Shown one piece after another: positions 7,689 through 14,691 of a DNA stretch of 29,250 nt. Position 1 is the first letter of the stretch; each line of letters starts with the position of its first letter. The DNA is from an uncultured Oscillospiraceae bacterium (GTDB lineage: Bacteria; Bacillota; Clostridia; Oscillospirales; Oscillospiraceae). The notes beneath the pieces are model-generated. The model was not told the DNA's origin and did not search any database. It was given only the letters and a program-made list of their open reading frames with translations. The position numbers were made by a program, and so were the translations under genes. The stretch spans positions 1-29,250 of the forward strand of contig CAJUAC010000030.1 in assembly GCA_910583885.1 (NCBI GenBank). The letters are read 5' to 3'.

Positions 7689-9187
7689 TACGCTTTACAA
7701 AGGTGAAGGCCACGCCTCCAAGGCCGAAAAGGCCGAGCGGTGGGAAAAAGGCCACGCTGGATAAGCTGAGGGCCTTTCTGAACCAGGCGGAGCCGGACGT
7801 TGTGGAAATCCTGATGTCTGGTTTCAGCGCCCAGCAGAACACGGTAACCTACAAGGAGCTCCGGGAAGCCTATCTCGCCGGTGGCATCTCGCAAAAGCAG
7901 TTTGAGAAATGGCAAGAGGACTACACGAAGCTGATCACCAGCACCCTCGTCCCCCAGTGGAAAGCGGCGGCAGCGGCGGCGGCGCAGGAAGTGAGCGCAA
8001 AATACCCGTACTTCCTTTACGACCCGGACATAAGCTCCGGGATGTCTTTTCTCAGGCAGCACGGTGCGGAGCTGGTGACCAACATCGTGCAGGAGCAGAG
8101 GGACGCCTTGAACGCGATCATTCAGCACGTCAGCGGATACACCAACATCACCCCGGACGAAGCGGCCCGCATCATCCGTCCCTGTGTTGGCCTGACAAAG
8201 CCGCAGGCCCTGGCGAACGTCCGATACCGGGAGGCTGTGAAGCAGGCATACATCAAGGCCCACCCGCGTGGAAAGCTGGAAACGGCGGAGAAACGGGCGG
8301 CGGACGCTGCGGCCCGCTATGCGGCTCGCCAGCATCGGTACCGGGCGCAGAACATTGCCCGCACAGAGCTTGCCTTTACCTACAATGCCGGTGCCTACGG
8401 TGCGACTAAGGACGCCCAAACGCAGGGCTATGTCGGGGACTGCGTGAAGGTCTGGCTCACCGCTTACGATGAGCGCGTATGCCCGATCTGTTCGGCGATG
8501 GACGATGAGAAGCGCAACATGGATGAGGCATTCAGTAACGGGAGACTGCTTCCGCCTGGACACCCATCCTGCCGCTGTGCCGTGGCGTATGAGGAAATTC
8601 CAGGGACAAACCTGAATGCTGCATTGACGGAGTCTCCAGAAGAAGATATAATGGAGACGCAAGTTAAACAGGCCATGACAGCGCAGGTGGAGGCGCTTCC
8701 GGATGAGCAGAAGCAGGCCCTTCAAAACTACACAGGCTTTGCGGCCACCCGGATCAATAACGCCATTTGCCACGGCGAGGTTACGCCGGAAATCCAAAAG
8801 GAAATTGACCTTCTGGACGCGGCACTGAGAGATGGCGTGATGCCAGAGATGGTGACGCTGCACCGGGATACAGTCCTTAGTTATATGGGGCTGGGGTTGA
8901 GTGGAAAACCGACTGCGGATGAGCTTTCACGGATTATCAGGCGTACCGTCACAAATGATATTTTTACATCTACCAGCTTTGAAAACCTTGGGCTGCCGGG
9001 CCGGAATACGCAGCTGTGGCTGAAAGTTCCAGCCGGCTACCGTGGATGCCAGTTTATTCAGCAGGTGGCATATCCCAAGTTCAAAGGCCAGGCCGAAGTT
9101 CTGTTTGCTCGCGGACTGCGATACAGAATTACGAAGGCCACGATTGAAAACGGGAAATATGTTCTGTATGCGGAGGTGCTGAAATGA
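7685..9187 (+). CDS. MuF head protein fused to a C-terminal ADP-ribosyltransferase domain
   Basis: A 500-residue two-part protein. Residues about 1-302 are a MuF/SPP1 gp7-like minor head protein, carrying the family end motif CPIC (Cys266, Cys269) and HPSCRC (His293-Cys298). After a linker, residues about 335-500 match an ADP-ribosyltransferase exoenzyme-like domain: Arg394 in LHRDT (NAD-binding Arg), the STS motif at 429-431 (FTSTSF), and a QxE motif with Gln469 and Glu471 (KGQAEVLF). Thus all three R-S-E catalytic elements are present. QxE rather than ExE resembles C3-type enzymes, so the target need not be arginine. MuF proteins with exchangeable toxin ends are known in temperate phages. 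The ATGA overlap with the next gene suggests a toxin/immunity pair. The toxin end is visibly less G+C-rich than the head part. Confidence 0.9.
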   Translation: MIRFTKVKATPPRPKRPSGGKKATLDKLRAFLNQAEPDVVEILMSGFSAQQNTVTYKELREAYLAGGISQKQFEKWQEDYTKLITSTLVPQWKAAAAAAAQEVSAKYPYFLYDPDISSGMSFLRQHGAELVTNIVQEQRDALNAIIQHVSGYTNITPDEAARIIRPCVGLTKPQALANVRYREAVKQAYIKAHPRGKLETAEKRAADAAARYAARQHRYRAQNIARTELAFTYNAGAYGATKDAQTQGYVGDCVKVWLTAYDERVCPICSAMDDEKRNMDEAFSNGRLLPPGHPSCRCAVAYEEIPGTNLNAALTESPEEDIMETQVKQAMTAQVEALPDEQKQALQNYTGFAATRINNAICHGEVTPEIQKEIDLLDAALRDGVMPEMVTLHRDTVLSYMGLGLSGKPTADELSRIIRRTVTNDIFTSTSFENLGLPGRNTQLWLKVPAGYRGCQFIQQVAYPKFKGQAEVLFARGLRYRITKATIENGKYVLYAEVLK

Positions 9188-9459
9188 AGCGCGAATGGAA
9201 AGAGGATGAAATCAGCATGGGGTTTAGATGTCCCGATGAAACAAGGACCATTGTCCTTCCGCTTTGCAACGTGTGCCGCAATTGGAATGGGCCAGGCAAA
9301 TGCATAAAATTAGGGGAAAGCCCGGATATTTACGGCTGGGGAGAGAAACGGGACTGCCCGGAGGCAGTTTTGGATACGGAGACCTTTGGGTTCCCTCAGT
9401 TTGCCAAGTTGTACCCGGAGGACACGAAGAAGCTACTGGAGCGGCAAAATACGGAATAG
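9184..9459 (+). CDS. Cys-rich small protein, candidate immunity to the MuF-ADP-ribosyltransferase
   Basis: A 91-residue protein whose ATG overlaps the toxin stop (ATGA, 9184-9187), so it is translated with it. It carries Cys16, then Cys28-x2-Cys31-x8-Cys40-x17-Cys58, with a WGEKRDCPEA segment; it is probably zinc-bound or structurally compact. No signal peptide or membrane segment is seen. I do not know a named function. Position directly after a polymorphic MuF toxin, overlap and shared low G+C make it the best immunity candidate; this is inference. The alternative is a small conserved virion assembly protein that travels with MuF. Confidence 0.7.
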   Translation: MKREWKEDEISMGFRCPDETRTIVLPLCNVCRNWNGPGKCIKLGESPDIYGWGEKRDCPEAVLDTETFGFPQFAKLYPEDTKKLLERQNTE

Positions 9460-9480
9460 CGTCCAGTTTGATTTCCGTAT
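9449..9480 (+). other. Inverted repeat at the end of the toxin/immunity pair
   Basis: ATACGGAA (9449-9456) is exactly complementary to TTCCGTAT (9473-9480), with a 16-base loop containing the stop codon of the small Cys-rich gene. There is no T run, so it is not a standard terminator. It may stabilise the mRNA end or mark a cassette edge. Confidence 0.3.
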
Positions 9481-9673
9481 CTTCGCCATCAAATGAGCAT
9501 TTCCCTGTTACCGTATCTTCACCTGACATACACGGAAACCTCATCATCCGTATTCAGCCTTGGCAGAGGCTGTGTGCGGATTGTGGCATGGAGGCGAATA
9601 AAATACCAGATACGAAAACCGTCACTCGAAAGAGCGGCGGCTTTTTGTTGCCCAGAAAAGAGGGGTGAGAGCT
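9460..9673 (+). other. AT-richer gap without a supported gene
   Basis: This 214-base gap separates the candidate immunity gene from the XkdF-like gene, in a region where genes otherwise overlap or nearly touch. It holds two direct copies of CCGTATCTTC (9475-9484 and 9511-9520) and a later CCGTATTC. A frame is open through part of it, but without a good start or recognisable product. It could be the remnant of an older toxin or immunity end. Confidence 0.4.
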
Positions 9674-10126
9674 ATGGGCGCACAGACGTTTAACCAGATA
9701 ACCAAAGCGCAGCCGGAGCCGCCGCACAAGCTGACGGTTATGAAGTCAGACGATGAGCGGCGGCTTGTGTTCGGCTGGGCCAACGTGGCTGTCCGGGTAG
9801 ACGGTGAGCGGATCGTGGACTGGCAAGAGGACATCATCGACACCGAGGAACTGGAAAAGGCGGCATACAAATACGTGGCGGAGTTCGGGACGGCCGGGGA
9901 GATGCACCGGCGCGGCGGGGTCGGGCACGTGGTCGAGAGCATCGTGTTCACGGAGGAAAAGTCGGAGGCGCTGGGGATTCCCCCGGACATCCTGCCGGAG
10001 GGCTGGTGGATAGGATTCCAGATCACAGACGATGAGGTCTGGGAGAAGGTAAAAAGCGGCGAGTACCCGATGTTCAGCATCGAGGGCAAGGCCATAAGGG
10101 AGCCGGTGGAAGGAGTTGACAACTGA
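9674..10126 (+). CDS. XkdF-like prohead protease
   Basis: A 150-residue protein matching the PBSX XkdF-type putative phage serine protease that matures the procapsid. Characteristic segments are VFGWANVAVRVDG, VDWQEDIID, a GEMH with candidate catalytic His, GHVVES, the WWIGFQITDDEVW block and YPMFSIEGKA with a candidate Ser. I take ATG 9674, with GGGGTG 6-7 bases upstream, rather than GTG 9665 inside that ribosome binding site. Its stop overlaps the following protein start by one base (TGATG). Assignment of exact catalytic residues is inference. Confidence 0.82.
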   Translation: MGAQTFNQITKAQPEPPHKLTVMKSDDERRLVFGWANVAVRVDGERIVDWQEDIIDTEELEKAAYKYVAEFGTAGEMHRRGGVGHVVESIVFTEEKSEALGIPPDILPEGWWIGFQITDDEVWEKVKSGEYPMFSIEGKAIREPVEGVDN

Positions 10127-11307
10127 TGGCAAACAAGCTGAAAAACCTGTTCGTTACCAGCGTAGACCTCGTGGACAGGGGCGCGAACCCGGACGCCCAC
10201 GTCCGCCTGTTCAAGCGCAGGGAGGCGGAGCGGGACCCGGACGCCGGCCTGTTCCAGAAATTCACGGCGTGGCTGTTGAAGGGCTTCCAGGACGCAACCA
10301 CATCGGGCGGCGAAGAGGCCGCCGTTGCGGAAAGCCCGGAGGGAGCCGTAGAAAAGGAAGCGCAGACGTTCTCTGACAACATCACCAGGGAACAGCTCAG
10401 AGAGGTTACCAGCGAGATGTTCGACAACTGCTACGCTCTTTCCGACAGCTTCTGTTCCATCATCTGCGACAAGGACATGGACGCGGCCGCCAAGGAGGCG
10501 ATGCTGCTCAAAAGCCTGGACGAATTCGCACAGGCCGTCCGCTGCGCCGCGGCGCAGTGGGCAAAGGGGCAGAAAGCCTCCGAGCCGGGAGAACAAGACG
10601 GCATCCAGAAATCCACAGCGCAGCAGGACGCACTGGCAAAGCTGCTGGGGCAGTATGGCCTCGGCGGAGAGCCGGCGCAAACAACACATGAGCCGAAAGG
10701 CGAAAAGGAGGAAACAGACACCATGAAGATCGACAAGAGCAAGATGACCCCGGAGGAACAGGCCACCCTCACCGAGTTTGAGAAGAAGTACGGCATCGCT
10801 GACCCCGGCGAGGGCGGCGGCACACCCGCGCCTGAGAGCACCCCCGCCGCCCCGGACGGCGGCGCCCTCCACCCGGAGGTGGCGAAAGCCCTCTCCGACT
10901 TCCAGGCGTTCACCAAGCAGCAGGGCGAGGAAATCGAGACGCTGAAAAAGAGCTTGGAAATCGAGCGCCTGACCGCCCTCGCCCAGAAGTATGAGGTGCT
11001 GGGGAAGAGGGCCCCGGAGCTGGCCGAAAAGCTGTACGGGCTGAAAAAGGCGGGCGGCACGGTCTACGATGATTATGTAGCCCTGCTGGATGAGAGCGTG
11101 GCCGCAGTGACTAAGGGCGGGCTGTTCGGTGAAATCGGCAGTTCCCGCCAGGGCAGCGCCGGTACCGAGCAGACCATCGGCATCAAAGCGGCGGAGCTGG
11201 CAAAGTCCGCCCAGGGCGGCATGACCTCCACCGACGCCATCATCAAGGCGTTCGAGGACAACCCCGAGCTGGCGGCGCAGTACGAAGCCGAATACTTCGG
11301 CAGATAA
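10126..11307 (+). CDS. XkdF-associated / scaffold-like head assembly protein
   Basis: A 393-residue protein. The first about 30 residues (NLFVTSVDLVDRGANPDAH) are typical of XkdF-family head proteins. A helical middle part follows, then a charged, Pro/Ala/Gly-rich linker (about residues 220-245), a coiled-coil-like segment with EEIETLKKSLEIERL, and an acidic helical C-terminus ending NPELAAQYEAEYFG. This is the usual composition of a scaffold protein that is removed from the procapsid. Translation is coupled to the protease gene upstream. A strong internal ribosome binding site and ATG at 10723 in the same frame suggest that the C-terminal half is also made separately. Confidence 0.75.
   Translation: MANKLKNLFVTSVDLVDRGANPDAHVRLFKRREAERDPDAGLFQKFTAWLLKGFQDATTSGGEEAAVAESPEGAVEKEAQTFSDNITREQLREVTSEMFDNCYALSDSFCSIICDKDMDAAAKEAMLLKSLDEFAQAVRCAAAQWAKGQKASEPGEQDGIQKSTAQQDALAKLLGQYGLGGEPAQTTHEPKGEKEETDTMKIDKSKMTPEEQATLTEFEKKYGIADPGEGGGTPAPESTPAAPDGGALHPEVAKALSDFQAFTKQQGEEIETLKKSLEIERLTALAQKYEVLGKRAPELAEKLYGLKKAGGTVYDDYVALLDESVAAVTKGGLFGEIGSSRQGSAGTEQTIGIKAAELAKSAQGGMTSTDAIIKAFEDNPELAAQYEAEYFGR
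10723..11307 (+). CDS. Internally started scaffold form (same frame)
   Basis: ATG 10723 lies in frame at residue 200 of the 393-residue protein, preceded by AAGGAGG (10705-10711) at 11 bases. The resulting 194-residue protein, starting MKIDKSKMTPEEQ, contains the linker, coiled coil and acidic C-terminus, just what a free scaffold would need. Lambda C/Nu3 shows the same nested arrangement. It is still possible that only the long form is made and the motif is chance. Confidence 0.55.
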   Translation: MKIDKSKMTPEEQATLTEFEKKYGIADPGEGGGTPAPESTPAAPDGGALHPEVAKALSDFQAFTKQQGEEIETLKKSLEIERLTALAQKYEVLGKRAPELAEKLYGLKKAGGTVYDDYVALLDESVAAVTKGGLFGEIGSSRQGSAGTEQTIGIKAAELAKSAQGGMTSTDAIIKAFEDNPELAAQYEAEYFGR

Positions 11308-11320
11308 GGAGGGGCGGGAA

Positions 11321-11737
11321 ATGAACGGCAAGCAGTATCTCAACGCGTTTATCAACAACAGCGCGACCATCCGTGACGTGCTGGCGGCGGACGTAGAGAA
11401 CGCGCCCCACAAGGCGGTGGCATACGACACGGACGGTAAGCTGGCCCTCCCAGCAACCGATGGTGGCCCCGTCGTCGGCATCATCCTCAGCGACACGCCC
11501 GCCAACGACAACGGCGCCACCCCTGCGGGGGCGGAGGTCGACGTGCTGATCCGGCATATCGGGCTGGCAGAGGCCGGAGCGGCGGTGGCAAAGGGCGACT
11601 TTCTGACTGCGGCCGCAGATGGCACCGTCCGAAAAGCAGCGGCTGGGGAGTACATCCTAGGCATCGCCATGACGGCGGCGTCCGCAGCCGGGGAGCTGGC
11701 CCAGGTGTATATCACCCACAGCGGCTATGCGAAATAA
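11321..11737 (+). CDS. Head decoration protein (DUF2190-like)
   Basis: A 138-residue protein between scaffold and major capsid. Its beta-rich sequence with VLIRHIGLAEAGAAVAKGDFL and a C-terminal GEYILGIAMTAASAAGELAQVYI is typical of phage capsid cement/decoration proteins of the DUF2190 type, which bind the outer capsid and stabilise the filled head. GGAGGGG precedes the ATG. Its stop is 18 bases before the capsid start. Confidence 0.8.
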   Translation: MNGKQYLNAFINNSATIRDVLAADVENAPHKAVAYDTDGKLALPATDGGPVVGIILSDTPANDNGATPAGAEVDVLIRHIGLAEAGAAVAKGDFLTAAADGTVRKAAAGEYILGIAMTAASAAGELAQVYITHSGYAK

Positions 11738-11755
11738 GAAAGGGAGGAAAAATCA

Positions 11756-12802
11756 ATGCCTATGACAACACAGGAACTGGCGGCTGCCATCCAGAAGGGG
11801 ATCTTCAAGCCGCATATCTATCTGACCAACGTATGCCTGTCCTACTTCCAGAACATGGGTGGCTTCGTTGCCCGCAAGGTGTTCCCCATTGTACCTGTAC
11901 CGACTTCCTCGGCCCACTACTACGAGTTCGACAAGGGCGACCTGGCGCGGGACAACATGGCCCGGAAACCGGAGTTCGGCCACGTTTCCCCCGGCATCTA
12001 CGGCAAGCGGGATAAGTTCTACCACTGCGAGGTTGACCAGGTCATCACCGGGGTAGACCAGATTTCCACGCTGGACTTCCAGCGCACCAACGCCCCCGCC
12101 GTCATTGACCCCCGGCGCAGTAAAGTGCGCTGGGTGGCGGAGCAGATGAACATCCACCTGGACCGCATCTGGGCCGGGAAGTATTTCAACCCTCAGAGCT
12201 GGACGCACGTCTATACAGGCGTAAGCACCGGCACCCCCAGCGCGGACCAGTTCTACTGCTTCGATAACGCCAACAGCGACCCGGTGACCTTCTTCAACCA
12301 GCTTCGGAACCGGATGCTCCTGGCGGGCCTGCGCAAGCCGAACAAGATGGTGCTGGGGGCCAACGCGTACATCGCTCTGACGGTGAACCCCTCCATTCTG
12401 GAGCGCATCAAGTACCAGGGTAGCGAGGCCAATCCCGCTAACGTGACCGCTAACGTACTCGCCCAGCTGTTCGGCCTGGATGAAATCGTCATTGCGGAGA
12501 GCGTCTACAATGCGGCCCCCTACGGCGCGGCGGACGATATGCGCTTCATCTGCGACCCGGACAACGCCCTTCTGACCTACACCACCGCCAGCCCCAGCAT
12601 TGACGAGCCGTCTGCTGGCTACACCTTCACTTGGGATATGCTGGGCAACGGGCAGTATACCGCCGTCCAGCAGTATCCTGGCGAAACGGCAACCCACACA
12701 GAATTCATTGAGGGGCTTCTCTGCACTGACCCGGAAATCACGTCCACCGACCTGGGCGTGTTCCTCAAGGGAGCCGTGAGCGAGAGTTTCCAGGCGGCTT
12801 GA
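11756..12802 (+). CDS. Major capsid protein
   Basis: A 348-residue major head protein. Position after scaffold and decoration, length and strong GGGAGGA ribosome binding site fit. The sequence has an N-terminal helix (MTTQELAAAIQKGIFKPHIY), a VARKVFPIVPVPTSSAHYYEF segment, the middle DFQRTNAPAVIDPRRSKVRWV and the region KPNKMVLGANAYIALTVNPSILE, typical of Mu/PBSX-like HK97-fold capsids. The C-terminus carries the outer strands. No obvious long N-terminal delta domain is present, which fits a separate scaffold. Confidence 0.88.
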   Translation: MPMTTQELAAAIQKGIFKPHIYLTNVCLSYFQNMGGFVARKVFPIVPVPTSSAHYYEFDKGDLARDNMARKPEFGHVSPGIYGKRDKFYHCEVDQVITGVDQISTLDFQRTNAPAVIDPRRSKVRWVAEQMNIHLDRIWAGKYFNPQSWTHVYTGVSTGTPSADQFYCFDNANSDPVTFFNQLRNRMLLAGLRKPNKMVLGANAYIALTVNPSILERIKYQGSEANPANVTANVLAQLFGLDEIVIAESVYNAAPYGAADDMRFICDPDNALLTYTTASPSIDEPSAGYTFTWDMLGNGQYTAVQQYPGETATHTEFIEGLLCTDPEITSTDLGVFLKGAVSESFQAA

Positions 12803-12816
12803 GGGAGGTGTGACAC

Positions 12817-13107
12817 ATGGCCTATATCGCAAACAAGCCCGTGCGCTTTGACCGTACATACGCAATCGGCGAGGTGGTCCCGGACGCGGTTATCGACCCC
12901 AAGATGACCCGCCGTCTCATTGAGATGGGGAGAATCATCTGTGTTGACCTTCCTGCATCCGACGGCAAAACGGAAACCCCGCCTGTTTCCGGGCCGGAGG
13001 ACGCAGACAGCAGCCTGGGGGATGGCGAATTTGTCTGTCTGAAATGTGGGAAAGCATTTGGCTCCCAAAACGCCCTGTCTGCACACTCCCGGTCGCACAA
13101 GGAGTAA
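12817..13107 (+). CDS. Small post-capsid protein with a C-terminal C2H2 zinc finger
   Basis: A 96-residue protein 14 bases after the capsid gene. The first about 45 residues (VRFDRTYAIGEVVPDAVIDP, then RRLIEMGRI) resemble the short N-terminal domain of FluMu-type head-associated phage proteins. A Pro/Ser/Asp-rich linker follows, and the end is a textbook C2H2 zinc finger: Cys74-x2-Cys77-x12-His90-x3-His94, with the conserved Phe and Leu at their usual spacings. The finger could bind DNA or a protein partner; which one is unknown. GGGAGGTG precedes the ATG. Confidence 0.75.
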   Translation: MAYIANKPVRFDRTYAIGEVVPDAVIDPKMTRRLIEMGRIICVDLPASDGKTETPPVSGPEDADSSLGDGEFVCLKCGKAFGSQNALSAHSRSHKE

Positions 13108-13118
13108 GTGGGTCGGCT

Positions 13119-13568
13119 ATGACATACAGCTACGACCCCACACAAATCCGTGCGGGGGGAAAAGACCAGATGCGCTTTGAACTGGGCGATACACAGGTCG
13201 GGGGAGGGGCGAAAACCTGTGCATTGGCTGACGAGGAATACGAAGCAGTCCTCGCCGGGCTGAAAGAGGGGAAAAAGGCGTGGCTGTTCGCCAAGCTGTC
13301 GTTACTGGAGGCAATCCTTCTCAAGATGAGCTACCAGGTAGATACCAAGATCGACGTCCTGCAATACAGCTTCGGAAACCGGGCGGACCGGTGGCAGAAG
13401 ATGTACGAAACCTTGAAAAAGCAGGCTCTTGCAACAGCGTCTATCCCCACTCTCGCCCCGTCCATCACCGAAATGCCCCCATACTTCCACAAGGGGATGG
13501 AGGAAAACCTGGCAGCCCGTCACGGCGGGGGCGGCCCTCCATCCCCTTTCCGCAGAATGACCACATAG
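13119..13568 (+). CDS. Head-tail connector protein
   Basis: A 149-residue protein, read from ATG 13119; the frame is open upstream but overlaps the zinc-finger gene. The body (MRFELGDTQVGGGAKTCALA, DEEYEAVL, then a helical KLSLLEAILLKMSYQVDTK) is typical of the small helical adaptor that sits under the portal in PBSX/HK97-type phages. The C-terminus is Gly/Pro-rich. Its position directly after the capsid genes and before the head-closure protein supports this role. The exact family name is not certain. Confidence 0.72.
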   Translation: MTYSYDPTQIRAGGKDQMRFELGDTQVGGGAKTCALADEEYEAVLAGLKEGKKAWLFAKLSLLEAILLKMSYQVDTKIDVLQYSFGNRADRWQKMYETLKKQALATASIPTLAPSITEMPPYFHKGMEENLAARHGGGGPPSPFRRMTT

Positions 13569-13580
13569 GAGGGGACGAAG

Positions 13581-13937
13581 ATGTTTGCAGGAGCAATCCA
13601 CCTCACGCCCGGTCAGGAACTGCGCACGTTCACTGTTTACCGGGACGGCGAACACAAGACCGCCAGCGGCAGGGTCATTTCCAACGGCGCGGAGCCCATC
13701 GGGGAAATCCGCGCCGTTCTTGCTGCGGCAAAGCCGGAGGAAACCCTGCGCTGGCGGCAGCTTGAACACCCCGTTACCCACAAGATCATCCAACAGGGGA
13801 CGGCGGCATTCGAAATAAAGCCCGGAAATTCCCTGGTGCATGGCGAACGGCGGTACATCGTCCAGACAGCCCCATACAACCCTGGAGGGCTGAACCTTTG
13901 GACAATCTACTACTGCGATGAAAGGAGTGATATCTGA
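13581..13937 (+). CDS. Head-closure (stopper-like) protein
   Basis: A 118-residue, mostly beta protein (TVYRDGEHKTASGRVISNG, THKIIQQGTAAFEIKPGN, RRYIVQTAPYNPGG) with the size and position of the phage head-closure/stopper proteins that seal the connector after packaging. AGGAGGGG precedes the ATG. Its stop overlaps the next start by one base (TGATG). Assignment rests mostly on synteny and general fold-like pattern. Confidence 0.65.
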   Translation: MFAGAIHLTPGQELRTFTVYRDGEHKTASGRVISNGAEPIGEIRAVLAAAKPEETLRWRQLEHPVTHKIIQQGTAAFEIKPGNSLVHGERRYIVQTAPYNPGGLNLWTIYYCDERSDI

Positions 13938-14398
13938 TGGATTCACAGCGGGCAGCAGACATTATTGTAGATGCGGTTGAAGTCACCGTTAAGGATATTC
14001 GTTCCGTTGTGCAGAAACGCACCTATAGGGCAAGCAACGAGCTACGCAATGCCGCCCTTCATGTTCTTCGTGGGGAACGTTCAGGAAAACGTTACTGTGT
14101 GCCGAACACAAAACAGCACTACCGAGCATCCGCGCCTGGCGAACCTCCTGCGGCACGAACCGGCGCGTTCCGGCTCTCGTGGGGAACGCGCGTCCATGTA
14201 GAGAAACGAGGCGCTGTAACAAGAGCATCTGCCGCCATTGAGAGCACAGAACGCGCTGGCGGACATCTGCTGGGTGAAATGCTGGAGAACGGCACCGTCA
14301 GGATGAAGCCCCGGCCATATAAGCAGAAGGTCATCGACCGGGCGATGCCGAAGATTCGAGAAATCTACAATAGGCCATACAAAGGGAGGGGAACATAA
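13937..14398 (+). CDS. HK97 gp10-like tail/neck completion protein
   Basis: A 153-residue protein with the hallmark ASAPGEPPAARTGAFRLSW block of the HK97 gp10-like family (about residues 66-85), then HLLGEMLENGT and a basic PRPYKQKVIDRAMPKI end. Family members work at the head-tail junction or tail completion. It is coupled to both neighbours by one-base overlaps (TGATG before, TAATG after). Confidence 0.78.
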   Translation: MDSQRAADIIVDAVEVTVKDIRSVVQKRTYRASNELRNAALHVLRGERSGKRYCVPNTKQHYRASAPGEPPAARTGAFRLSWGTRVHVEKRGAVTRASAAIESTERAGGHLLGEMLENGTVRMKPRPYKQKVIDRAMPKIREIYNRPYKGRGT

Positions 14399-14691
14399 TG
14401 GCACTGATCAAAAGTGCGACCCATCAGGAGTTCGATCTTTCGCAGATCCAGCGCGGAGACTGCATCCGCGTCAGTCGGGCCGGGGACACCACGGCGAAAA
14501 ATGGATTTGTAACCGAGGCCGCGGCGAATAAGCTGCGGCTTCTGTACTGCAACACGCAGAACAACGCCAGCAGCTACCTCGACCTCAATGCGGCGGACGT
14601 GGCCATCGGCGTGTGGGAGATCTACTGGACGCGGGATTTCCAAACGGTCAACTATGAGTGCAACGCCCCGCAGATCGGGGATGGGGTATGA
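14398..14691 (+). CDS. Small conserved-position neck/tail protein of unknown function
   Basis: A 97-residue protein whose ATG overlaps the upstream TAA and whose TGA overlaps the following ATG. It looks beta-rich (GDCIRVSRAGDTTAKNGFVT, LRLLYCNTQNNASSYLDLNA) and ends in an aromatic WEIYWTRDFQTVNYE strand. I do not recognise the family. The position between gp10-like and tail-terminator-like genes suggests a structural role at the neck. Confidence 0.6.
   Translation: MALIKSATHQEFDLSQIQRGDCIRVSRAGDTTAKNGFVTEAAANKLRLLYCNTQNNASSYLDLNAADVAIGVWEIYWTRDFQTVNYECNAPQIGDGV

Noticed and set aside
9264..9668. 134-codon + strand frame across the candidate immunity gene and the following gap
   Set aside because: No good ribosome binding site, overlap with the better supported gene, no recognisable protein. 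Kept only as a possible remnant in the gap entry.
9622..11715. 697-codon open frame on the minus strand
   Set aside because: It is antisense to protease, scaffold and decoration genes, has low-complexity composition and no recognisable domain.
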